DNA from: Datura wrightii
Lineage: Eukaryota > Streptophyta > Magnoliopsida > Solanales > Solanaceae
Reading direction: 5' to 3'
Length of the DNA stretch: 64,000 bases
NCBI GenBank assembly: GCA_035772735.1
Contig: JASDFA010000007.1
Location: 146,939,001-147,003,000, forward strand
A program made the translations under genes and the position numbers. The notes below the pieces were generated by a model. It saw only the letters and a list, made by a program, of their open reading frames with translations. It did no database searches and had not been told where the DNA came from. Numbering within the stretch: the first letter of the stretch is position 1; each line of letters opens with the position of its first letter. Of this stretch, positions 12,478-22,005 are shown one piece after another.

Positions 12478-12975
12478 GTTAGACTATTTTTTAAAAATAA
12501 AAGTTAATTATCAAAAATTAATATTTAACAAATATATGTCTTTACAAATGATATTAAATTAGGTATTTAACATACATATTATCTCTAAAAAATAAAATAA
12601 TTAGTAAATACATATTTTTAACTAATATGATTAAAAATATAATAGTTAGATTAATTTTTAAAAATAAAAGTTAATTATCAAAAATTAATATTTGTCAAAT
12701 ATATGTCTTTATAAATAATATTAAATTAGGTATTTAGAATACATAGTATCTCTAAAAAATAAAATAATTAATAAATATATATTTTTAACTAATATGATTA
12801 AAATAATAATAGTTAGATTAATTTTTAAAAATAAAAGTTAACTATTAAAAATTAATAGTTGAAAAATATATGTCTTTATAAATGATATTAAATTAGGTAT
12901 TTAAGATATATATTTTCTCTAAAAAAATATAATAATTAATAAATATATATTTTAACTAATATGACTAAAGAATAA
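12478..12975 (+). repeat. Three tandem copies of a ~167 bp AT-rich unit
   Basis: The phrase 'agttagattaatttttaaaa' followed by 'ataaaagtta' begins each copy near 12,478, 12,646 and 12,812. The copies differ by small indels and substitutions. They sit in the left half of the inverted-repeat element. Confidence 0.8.
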
Positions 12976-13193
12976 TAGATTCATATTTTTAAATTAAAAT
13001 ATTTTAATTTAATTAATTATAAAAACTAAAATTCATATTTTTTAAGAACATCATAGAATGCATGTTCAAAAGAATATATCAATATTATAAACATAATATC
13101 AAAAAATTATTCAAATATTTGACAAATAATAATCTATCAATTCTAACTAAAACATGAATGACATATAAAATAGCAAGTTAATACTACTAAAAG

Positions 13194-13612
13194 GGGCTTC
13201 AAGTTCTTAAGAAGAGCCGTACGAGACAGCTCATGTACGGTTCGGGAGCCGAGCCCTTGCGCAGGGACTTAGGTCAACACTTATGTAATGGTCAGTCATC
13301 AATTGGAGGCAGGCAAGATGGTGATGAATTGCGATTGGTCTAAACCTTCGACTAGCGACTTGTTGCGGCCTGCCCAGAATGCCCATACAGACTAAGACCT
13401 TATTCACACAACGAAGAAAGACCGAGTGGAAGGAGGCAGTCAGCTGGTTGCTTCTTTGCCATGCGCTTTGCTTCGCTTTATTTTATATAAGAAAGAGACC
13501 AAATGAGAGCGAAAGGCAAGGGCAAGCGATAGAAAGTATAGTCTCTCGCGCGAACTACTACTACTAGTAGAAAATGGTGAGACCATTTGTGAAAGAAGGA
13601 CCAAGGAGGATC
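13194..13612 (+). other. Organelle-derived (probably mitochondrial) DNA block
   Basis: About 420 bases of markedly higher GC than the surrounding AT-rich arms. It includes a group II intron domain V (13214-13243) and the purine-rich, codon-free style typical of plant mitochondrial introns. It carries no complete gene. Interpreted as nuclear mitochondrial DNA inserted into, or captured by, the surrounding element. The mitochondrial rather than plastid source is inferred. Confidence 0.65.
13214..13243 (+). other. Group II intron domain V relic
   Basis: GAGCCGTA (13214-13221) pairs with TACGGTTC (13236-13243), enclosing a GAG/CTC stem with an ATG bulge side. This is the layout of domain V, the catalytic hairpin of group II introns. 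In nuclear DNA it has no function and marks organellar origin. Confidence 0.75.
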
Positions 13613-14202
13613 TAACAAATTAGAACCGAAAATATAATATAAATTCAAAAAACAATAAATAAACATACTCTTGTGTCAAATTTCAACATAACTTAAAATA
13701 AGTTCCAATATAATTTAAGTAGATAAAATTCGAAAGAAAATGAAAACAAGTCTATAACATAATTAAATAATGAAATTCTATGTTAATTCAAAAATTAGAA
13801 TAATAATGTATTCTTTAAAATAAAAAATACGAGCAATTAAATAGAATCACAAGAAGTAAAGACCGGGAAATGAGAAGAAAGGAAATAAAAGATAATAATA
13901 TAAAATAAAAAAATATTTTTAAAATAAAAAATTAAAATAATAAAAATAAACTAGAAATTAAAATGAAGAAATAAAGAAAATAAATTAAAATAATAACAAA
14001 AATGAATAAATTAAAAAGTAACCTTGTAATTACACCATGTAATTACCTGCAATTCTCACCTCCTCTAGAAATTGAAGAGTGTAATTACACCCGATTCTCT
14101 ACTGACCATATAATTACCTGACCAAATAAACATGTCAAACTGTGTAATTATACTCAATTATTTTTAAATTCGATTATCAAGTGATTTTTCAAACAAATAT
14201 GA

Positions 14203-14604
14203 GTGTGTTGCTTATTCATCATCCCAATTATTAAAATTTATTTTAGGTATAATATTTTTTCTTAATATGTCGTGGGTGGATTAATGAATATTTGCTAGTG
14301 GAGAATTTATTTAGGAAAGAAAATGACTCGGTAAGATTAATTTTCCTCCACAATTTACGGTCATCCTCGACCAAAAAGAGAAAATTCAAACCGATAAAAT
14401 GAGAAAAAAAAAAAAAGCATCGTTCCTATTTATCGCATTCCACAAAAGAATCGAGAGATCTTTGAGGTTGACATCCTTTTTTTTTTTCTTCTTCTTTTTG
14501 AGACATCTCTTAGATCCCTCTATTTCCATCATTCTTGAAATCTCAATATTCAAATCAAGTCTGGTGTTTGTGTTTTTTTTTTTATTTGAAAAATTTCTTT
14601 TCTG
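14203..14604 (+). other. Promoter and 5' leader region of the PLAC8 gene
   Basis: Spacer then T-rich leader with pyrimidine runs near 14,480-14,500 and 14,570. I could not pick a convincing TATA box. A short upstream frame from 14399 ends at 14605 just before the real start. Confidence 0.4.
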
Positions 14605-17600
14605 ATGGCCAATATGGAAGAATCAAGCCCATTTCTACCCGGTCAAAAAGCTGAGATAAACAATGAAATGAAGCCCAACAAGCCCAATTCTTCTATTGCC
14701 GGAAAAATCCCAGCTCCGCCGGCTGCGGCGGAGCCTGTTAAGCCGGCTTCAGCTGCTGTTCCAATGGGATGGACAGCTGATGGGTTACCTATGGGCCATG
14801 GCGTTGGGCAAGCGGTGGTGGGGGAGCCAATAATGCGTAGGGCGCAATGGGAATCTAGCCTTTGCTCTTGTTTTGGGAAGAACGATGAATTCGTGAGCAG
14901 CGATTTTGAAGTTTGTGAGTTTTCATTCTATATTAGCTTTCCTTTTTTTTTTTCCTTCTTGTGACATTTGTATAAAGTTTGTTGCTTTAAATGTTTCTGT
15001 TTACATCATCAACATATGGAATTTTGTTATGTTTAGAGTATGCAATAAGAATGAAAAATCAAATTAACGGAACTGACTTGGTTTGGTATTTCAAAAAAGC
15101 CAATGCACATTTAGTTAATTTGGTTTAGGAAAAAGTTGAACTGTTTTTCGTCGAGCCAAGGGTCTGTTGAAACAACCTCGCTACCTCCAAGGCAGCGATA
15201 AGGTCTGCATAAGCCTACCCTTCCCAGATGTCACTTTGTGGGATTACACAGCTTATGTTGTTATTGTCGGTTTAGGAAAACGTTAGATCAAAACCGAACC
15301 AAACTGGCAATGTATCCATTTTGTTGCTCTTCTATTTAGTTGGAAATCTATGTAGTTATTTCTTCTTCAATTCTGGTTTGTTCGATGCTTTAAGGGGTCA
15401 TTTGGTTGGTCACATTAATAAAGATAATCCATATGTAAAGTTTCACTTAAGTAATACTTTGTGTGGTTGGCCACATAAGAGAAAATAATTTCCTTGTAAC
15501 TAATGCAGGGTTTGGTTCGCCGCGTAAGAAAAGATAATCTTCGTAGTACAACATTTGGTTGGTGAGATTCAACTTAATATCGACATAACTATGAGGAAAT
15601 CTATGTATTATTTTATGCATAATAGAATGTTAAATAATAATACGGGTATTAGCACTACGTGTATAAGGGTATCTAAAAATAGAAATACCCTTAAAATAGG
15701 TTATCCTTGCAAAACATTTCAAGTATTATGATTTACCGCATAACAATCACTGTGTTATTATTCACCATATAACAATTCCTACACTATTATTCACGGCATA
15801 AATAATTGGTATTATCATTCCTACATAACTAGTGTGTGTACCATGCGATCCCTATAGATTTTCCTTTTATTTATTTTTTGGTTGGTCAATGAATTTTGTA
15901 ACTTAGATTTTTAAGATTTGACAAAGTCGTGCAGAAAAGAAATCATGTATTGTTGCTGCTGCTGAATGAACAGGCTGAGAAGATTTACTTATGAATTACT
16001 TATTCAATGGTTCAATTATAACCAATGAAAGGTTTAGAATTTGTCTGATATTGACTTAATGGTGACCAAGAAGATATTAACCAAATGATATTGTACAAGT
16101 AATTTTGAAAAGATATTCTTCCATTTCCCAGTGAAAAGAATAGCTAGAAAAATGTAATGGGTAGAGGTGATGACTGTGGGAGGGAAGTTGGATTGTGTTT
16201 TGGATGTTGAACGATTTAGAAAACGTTCACACTTCCTAAAAGATTTAGAAAAAAATCGTGTCACTTCTTCTGATGACTCAATTGAAAGAAGAATGATACT
16301 ATTAAGGAGACAGTATCAGGCTCCTAAACTTTTAGTTTGTGTGTTCAATCAGTCATTATATTGGTTCTAGAGCCCAAAATATTAATATGTTTCTTTTGCT
16401 ACAACTGCAATTGCTATACCAGTGGTGCAAACTTATGGGAACAGGTCATATGCATCAAAAAAGGAACTATCCTGTTCAGAAAAAAGAAACTATGAACTTG
16501 TTGACACATAGTTGATGTTCAAAACCTATTCTCTAATGTGCTCTTATATAATTTGTTCACATTCACCTCCATTAGGTTCAGCTTGACAAGTTTTATATGT
16601 GGGCACAATTTCTTGAGTATTCTCTGGTGTGTGTATCTGAATAAGTCAATTTTGGTTCAAGTTCTTGCCACTTAGAGTTATATTTGCAGTGCGAATTTCA
16701 TTCTTGATACTTAAAGATGTTATGTGTTTTGTTCCTTGCTTTCTTTTCATCTCTTCATCATACTAACAATGCCTGTCGTGGCACTGCACAGGTCTGTTAG
16801 GAACTCTGGCACCATGTGTGCTCTATGGGAGCAATGCAGAAAGAATTGGGTCTTCTCCTGGAAGTTTTGCTAATCACTGCTTGCCTTACACTGGTCTATT
16901 CCTGATTGGACAGTCCTTTTTCGGCTGGAACTGCATGGCACCCTGGTTTTCATATCCCAGCCGTACAGCTATCCGCCAGAGGTTTAATCTTGAGGTTGGC
17001 TGTCTCTTTGCTTTTTAATCCTATCAAGTGCTTTATCAATGCTAGTTTTATACCGTTGTATTTTGGTTTTTGTCAATAAAGGATTTGATTGATTTGGGTC
17101 TAGCAGCTATGATTCATGTTTTGCTCTTCTTTTAATTTTGGTGCTGAGGATGTTATCTGATTTGTTAAAATCTCGTCCAAGCATGTTAAATTTGCTTTAT
17201 ATTTCTTATTCAAGCCCTCATGTCTTATCTACTGGTGCTAGACAAGTTACATAGTTATTCTTTTTATTATTCTATTTTTTGATTAAATGCTTGCAAAACT
17301 TTGGTAGTTCTGTCATTTGTATGTGTGGGGTTTCACACATTATTTAGAATTTACTTGAAGTTATTAAAGATGGGGACCTTTGTGGTTGAATTTAAAGAAT
17401 TTGGTGGTTAAAAACCTTTCCCAGCGCTTTATCTATGGCATGCGTGTGACCTAAAATTTCAAAGTTGTGTTAGTGCATGTTTCGAATATTTATATGGATG
17501 TTTCTGTCCCCTTTATGAGGCTTGTGATGTTGAACTTGCCTTGCTACATTCTTCGCATGAAGATAAATGTTCAACAACAACATACCTAGTATAGTCCCGC

Positions 17601-19712
17601 AAGTGGGATCTGGGGAGGTGGGATATGTGCAGACCTTACCACCACCTTTGTGAACTAGAGGCTATTTCCTGTAGACTCTCTGCTTTTTTAGAACATGATT
17701 TGAAAGAGATGCAAGAGTAAAAGGCTATGATATAAATATTGAAGAAAGAAAAATACCTACAGTATAAATATTAGAAATTCCTGAGGTGAAAAAACAACAT
17801 TAGTAATACAATTGAAGAATAAGATAATATTGGGATAATAATAGTAATAATTCTGGTAAGGGAATACCCTGCTCTACTATCGGGAAGAACTTGACTATCT
17901 ACTAACTGTCTACCCTAATTCTCGACCTTCAAGCTTTCCTATCTAGGGTCATGTCCTCGTTGAGTTGAGAATGTGTCATCTCCTGTCTAATCACCTCTCT
18001 CCAATTCTTCCTCGGTATATCTCCACCTCTCCTCAAACCTATGACTGTCAATCTCTCGCACCTCATCATTGGACATCTGTGCTTCTTTTCACATGCACGG
18101 ACTATCTCAACCTTGTTTCCCCCTCTTGTCCACCATAGAGGCTACTCCCACCTTGCCTCGTATATCTTCGTTCATAATCGTGTCTCTTCTAGTATGCCCA
18201 GAGGCCCCAGACATCTAGCTAGGCATCTTCATTTCTGCTATCTTCATTTTCTGACATGCGAGTTCTTGACTGGCCAACACTCCATTCCGTACAACATAAT
18301 CGGTCTAATAACCACTCTATAAAACTTACCTTAAGTCTCGGTGACACATTTTATCACATAGGTCACCAGATGTGAGCTACCATTTCATCCACCGCGCTCC
18401 TATACAATGTGTGACATTCTCGTCGATCTCCTCATTTCCTTAGATTATAGATTCAAGATACTTGAGACTTCCTCTCTTGGGATGACTTGCGTATCAATCC
18501 TCACTTCCCCATCTGCCTCGTGTAATGCGACACTGAACTTGCGCTCTATGTTCTCTGTTTTAGTTCTGCTCAGCCTGAAGCCTTTAGACTTTAGGATATG
18601 TCTCCAAATCTCCAGTCTATCATTAACTCCTTTGTATGACTTGTCGATCAATATTATGTTGTCTCCAAATAACATACACCATGGTACTTCCTCTTGAATA
18701 TGCCGTGTCAATTCATCCATCAACAAGGCAAATTAAAATGGGTTGAGAGTTGAACCTTACTGCAGCTGCATCTTGGCTGGATAGTGTTCCGAGTCTCCTC
18801 CTGCCCACTGTTGTCACTCGGGACTTAACTCTATCATACATGTTCTTAATCACTCTAATGTATGCCACAAGTACACCTCTAAACTCCAAGCATCTACATA
18901 AAATTTCTATCGGGACTTTGTTTCAAAAAGAACTATTCTGCTAATGCTCTTTTTATTCTAATTTACTGTAACTTCTTTGTTTCTGGGATTAAATGTTCTA
19001 ATGCTTCATTACAAGGCAATATGTTAAAGCTTCATATTTGTCAAGCAGCTAGGTGTTAATTTGCTTTGTCTTGGACCCCATTTGACATTAATAGGTTTGG
19101 ATAAAAGCTTGTAAATTTTGCATTTTAATGCCCTTGTCATGATTAGCTTCAAGCTTTAGGCTATGCAAGGGGAAAAAAAAAGCGCCTTAATCCCAAGCCA
19201 GTTGAGTTCGACTATATGAATCCTCACTGGCCATGTCATTCCATAATGAGTCATCTAAACTATGATTCTTCTCTCTAGTCATATTTACTGCACTCATCCA
19301 GCTTTGTTAGATCCTGCTGTTTCGGCATCATTTCATTTTTAACAAATGGTACCTAGGGGAGCTTTTGCTCTTCTTCCAATTACCTTATAGCCGGGGCAGA
19401 CTGGCTTTAGTAGTAGTAGGAAATTGTTGTCCTTTCTTATTCCAGGAAACACGGTCTAAGGTTTATTTCCTTTGCCAGGGTAACTGTGAGGCGGCCACCA
19501 GGTCATGTGGGTGCTATGGGGGCTTTGTGGAGGATGAGGAACGCCGCGAGCAATGCGAGTCCACTTGCGACTTTGCAACTCATATCTTCTGCCACCCTTG
19601 TGCTCTTTGCCAGGAAGGCCGTGAACTTCGTCGTAGGCTCCCTCATCCTGGGTTCAGTGCCAAACCAGTCCGCTTCATGATGCCCCCTGGGGACCAGACC
19701 ATGGGTCGCTGA
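14605..19712 (+). CDS. CNR8: PLAC8-domain protein, cell number regulator 8-like (248 aa)
   Basis: Exons 14605-14914, 16792-16994 and 19479-19712; the two GT...AG introns are phase 1 and phase 0 and give 248 residues. The first ~80 residues are low-complexity, proline/alanine-rich. Then comes a PLAC8 (Cys-rich) domain with 'SLCSCFGKNDEF', 'CLLGTLAPCVLYGSNAER', an aromatic hydrophobic segment around 'GWNCMAPWFSYPSR', and a Cys-rich end 'RSCGCYGGFVEDEERREQC...CHPCALCQEGRELRRR'. The C-terminal tail 'PPGDQTMGR' matches plant CNR8-type proteins as I know them. Family members are membrane-associated; some influence cell number/organ size and others heavy metal transport, so the exact role is not readable here. 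Both introns hold retroposon tails and intron 2 a LINE fragment, yet splice sites are intact. The gene symbol follows family resemblance. Confidence 0.9.
15160..15268 (+). mobile_element. SINE/LINE 3' tail in intron 1 of the PLAC8 gene
   Basis: The 'aacaacctcgctacctcc...gataaggtctgc' stretch followed by 'ttgtgggattacac' and 'tatgttgttattg' is the recurrent 3' tail of Solanaceae TS-type SINEs and their LINE partners. It has only a short body, so it may be a truncated SINE. It lies opposite in orientation to the similar tail at 17.6 kb. Confidence 0.65.
15395..15857. mobile_element. MITE-like fold-back sequence in intron 1
   Basis: Starts GGGGTCATTTGGTTGGTCAC and ends with a sequence whose reverse complement is AGGGATCGCATGGTAC. 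The interior repeats 'ttggttggt/tggttggcc' motifs on the left and 'ataacaat.cctacactatta' motifs on the right. Resembles Harbinger/hAT MITEs; class uncertain. Confidence 0.4.
17567..18945 (-). mobile_element. Truncated non-LTR retrotransposon (RTE-like LINE) in intron 2
   Basis: On the minus strand an open stretch (18726-18445) reads as reverse transcriptase: 'MLFGDNIILIDK' at the catalytic motif (normally F-A-D-D, here G-D-N), then 'GVNDRLEIWRHILKSKGFRLSRTKTE' and 'VRIDTQVIP'. Homology continues with shifts to about 17,880, and the 3' tail runs to CAACAACAAC at 17,567 (TTG repeats on the minus strand). Its catalytic motif is altered and the 5' part is missing, so it is dead. Such tails are shared with TS SINEs in Solanaceae. 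Confidence 0.8.
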
Positions 19713-21207
19713 TAGCAACTACTGTGCCATTGATTCCATATACCATTTTATTTGTTTGTAATTGTGCTTTAATATTGTACTTGGAAATTTTTACCTTACT
19801 TGCTGGAAAGTTGACATGTAAAACTTGACTGTATAGGTGATAATATATAAGTAGTAATGTATACATATAAAAGAGATGGATTTCCAATTTGTATGAAATT
19901 AGGATTAATCATACAACAGTAAGAGCAATAGTTCCGGTATGGTATGATTTCAACCACTACCATACCAAAAGACATTGCCAAATAATAATAACAATAATAA
20001 TAAAAGGGGTTTTTTGATGTTTATTTTAAAAATGGTTCCTTATTCTTCCACTGAGCCCCTCTATTTTCTTTATATTATAGTTATAACTATTGCATTTCTT
20101 TTTTACACTTCGCAAAAACAATTAACGAAATTCTACATTTTTTTTCTTTAATTGTAACAATCAGCAAATTCATACAGCTAACTGATATATATATATATAT
20201 ATGTTTTTTTTGCTGCAAGTTGAAAATTCCGCTAACTGGTTTTTTCTTAACAAATTTCGTTGAAATCAATTTTTTAAATATTGTTTGTCGTAATATGAAC
20301 GTAACGACATCACATTTAGAGAAGAAAGATCTAAAAAGATTATCTTGAGAAAGTGAAGTAATGTTATGAACTTATGATTAACTTTCATACTTTACTAATG
20401 GCATAATGCCTCTTTTTATTTTCATTTCAAATGAAATTAGAAAATTTTACTACAGACCAAGATGGTAAACCTACTTGTGTAACTTTTGGATTTGATAATT
20501 TTACGAGTTTTATCTTATTAGATGATATTAAGATACTTATAATGAAAAATTTGGGACACAAAAGATATTGGTATTATGTCTTTTAATACTTTTGCAAACT
20601 TAAAAATCCTTCTCTTCCTTGGGCCATGAGCTCCCCCGTCTTCAATATCAACTTGAGATCGAACTTTAACGAACATACTTCTTGAACTCAATAGTTCCTC
20701 AAACCAAATTCTAGGAACAGCCTTTATCGGTACCACATGTCAATTTTTTATTCAGCCACGTATGTAAGAAACTTTTATCTAATAAAGTATTGTCAACTAT
20801 GTAATATCCTTTTTTATCTGATAAAGTGTTGTCAACTATATAAAATTCTTTTCTGTGAAAGATACAAAAGTTCAAAAACTGATGGCCTTCAAAATTTGAG
20901 ACGCACACCCACTCAAAAAAATGAAGATCCGAGTACGTTTTTTCTTGAGCACCATTTCCATAACAAGCAATATAAATGGAGAATGTGACCCAGTAAAGAA
21001 CAAAATCTTACTACTAAGTGACAACGAAAACTCAAAAACTCACATGAACATTACAAACTGGGAGGTAGAACACAATTATACAGACATGTAAAATTCAGAT
21101 TAAAAGATATTAACCAGAAATCATACATACATTATTGGACTTGGACTTTCAACAAACACTTGGTAGTCACTACTAAGAACACTTCATAATATTTAAACTG
21201 AATTGTT
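19713..21207. other. Intergenic between PLAC8 and small heat shock genes
   Basis: Begins with the PLAC8 3' untranslated region. The remainder is AT-rich with a (AT) run near 20,190 and no gene I can support. Confidence 0.55.
20764..20850 (+). repeat. Short direct duplication, ~54 bp unit
   Basis: 'cttttatctaataaagtatt' then 'gtcaactatgta' at about 20,772 recurs as 'ttttatctgataaagtgttg' then 'tcaactatata' at about 20,812. No coding value. Confidence 0.7.
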
Positions 21208-21687
21208 TTAACCAGAGATGTCAATGGCTTTCACCTCAGGCTTCTTCTCTTCTTCTTTCGGAACAGTCACAGTGAGCACTCCATTCTCCATCGCCGCCTT
21301 AATTTCCTCCATTTTCACATTCTCCGGCAGCCTGAATCTCCGGCTAAACTTGCCACTGCTCCTTTCCATACGGTGCCACTGATCGTTCTTCTCCTCTTGC
21401 TCTCTGCTCCTCTCACCGCTAATCTGCAAAATCCTTCCTTCTTCAACTTCAACTTTCACTTCCTCTTTCTTAATCCCCGGTACGTCCACTTTGAAGACGT
21501 GGGCTTCTGGGGTTTCTTTCCAATCGATTCTGGCATTCGCGAAAGCAGAGGTTTCACGAGCAGAGGACGGGGCGTTAGCGATTAAGCTTGAAACTGGAAA
21601 CCCCTCGAATGGATCCCATACATCGAGGGAAAATGGATCGAAGATATTGCTCCGGCGACCACCGAAGAAGCTTGGAATCAGTGACAT
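21208..21687 (-). CDS. Class I cytosolic small heat shock protein (159 aa)
   Basis: An intronless frame of 159 residues. The N-terminus M-S-L-I-P-S-F-F-G with 'DPFSLDVWDPFEGF' is the class I (CI) cytosolic signature. The alpha-crystallin domain spans about residues 53-143, from 'RIDWKETPEAHVFK.DVPG' to 'MENGVLTVTVPK'. The C-terminal I-D-I (155-157) supplies the I-x-I oligomer anchor. These proteins form ~12-mers that hold unfolding proteins during heat stress in an ATP-independent way. A TATA box lies 134 bases upstream and two heat shock elements sit further upstream, so heat-induced transcription by heat shock factors is well supported. Length is normal for 17.6-18 kDa members, and no defects are seen. 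Confidence 0.95.
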   Translation of the reverse strand: MSLIPSFFGGRRSNIFDPFSLDVWDPFEGFPVSSLIANAPSSARETSAFANARIDWKETPEAHVFKVDVPGIKKEEVKVEVEEGRILQISGERSREQEEKNDQWHRMERSSGKFSRRFRLPENVKMEEIKAAMENGVLTVTVPKEEEKKPEVKAIDISG

Positions 21688-21820
21688 TTTTTTAGCTCAA
21701 GTTGCAAACTTCGTTGGCTGAAGAAATCAGAAACAGAGAATTTGCTATAAAGCTTGAATTTGTTTTGCTTTCAATTGTAGTGTTAGATTTGCTGATGATG
21801 AACAAGAGAAAAGCTGCAAT

Positions 21821-21833
21821 GATTATTTATAGG
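21821..21833 (-). promoter_or_regulatory. TATA box of the small heat shock gene
   Basis: On the minus strand CCTATAAATAATC, placed to give a 5' untranslated region of about 100 bases. Confidence 0.75.
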
Positions 21834-21856
21834 CGATGATGAACGGAGAAAGTTAT

Positions 21857-21955
21857 CTAATTCGAGGGTAACCTGGATTGTTCTTCAGAGTATTCTACAA
21901 TATTCCACAGAAACTTTTATCCAATTCGAGGCTAGTCTGGATTGTTCTTCGGTTA
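21857..21955 (-). repeat. Duplicated promoter module, ~62 bp period
   Basis: 'aattcgagggtaacctggat' + 'tgttcttc' (21859-21886) recurs as 'aattcgaggctagtctggat' + 'tgttcttc' (21922-21949), each followed by a heat shock element (21888 and 21988). The second spacer is longer. Confidence 0.75.
21888..21906 (-). promoter_or_regulatory. Heat shock element, proximal
   Basis: Plus-strand units GAG-ta-TTC-ta-CAA-ta-TTC follow the alternating nGAAn/nTTCn five-base rhythm, with two perfect TTC units and two single-mismatch units. It lies ~55 bases upstream of the TATA box. Heat shock factor trimers bind three or more such units. Confidence 0.7.
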
Positions 21956-21987
21956 TTTTTTCTTTTTTGATCGGAACAGTAAGATGC

Positions 21988-22005
21988 TTCTACAAAATTC
22001 CAGAG
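21988..22005 (-). promoter_or_regulatory. Heat shock element, distal
   Basis: Plus-strand TTC-ta-CAA-aa-TTC-ca-GAG has the same unit order and spacing as the proximal element, about 155 bases upstream of the TATA box. Confidence 0.65.

Larger units (their letters stand above)
12317..14202. mobile_element. Non-autonomous inverted-repeat element (~1.9 kb) with captured or inserted cargo
   Basis: The left end GGGTTTGTTTGGAAAGTCACT matches the reverse complement of the right end TTTGTTTGAAAAATCACTTGATAAT, and both arms continue inward with repeated 'GTGTAATTAC' motifs in opposite orientation. Between the arms lie three ~167 bp direct repeats and a GC-richer organelle-like block. No transposase is visible, and I found no certain target duplication. 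Confidence 0.65.

Noticed and set aside
13379..13666. Open frames over the organelle-like block
   Set aside because: Chance frames in non-coding organelle intron DNA; they cross the block boundary.
14399..14605. 68-codon frame upstream of the PLAC8 start
   Set aside because: Low-complexity K/F/S peptide from A and T runs in the leader; ends exactly at the real start codon.
16034..16370. Frames in PLAC8 intron 1
   Set aside because: Inside an intron with intact splice sites; no homology.
19486..19718. Alternative frames over PLAC8 exon 3 on both strands
   Set aside because: Shadows of the Cys-rich exon.
21373..21721. Plus-strand frames opposite the small heat shock gene
   Set aside because: Antisense shadows of a strongly supported coding sequence.
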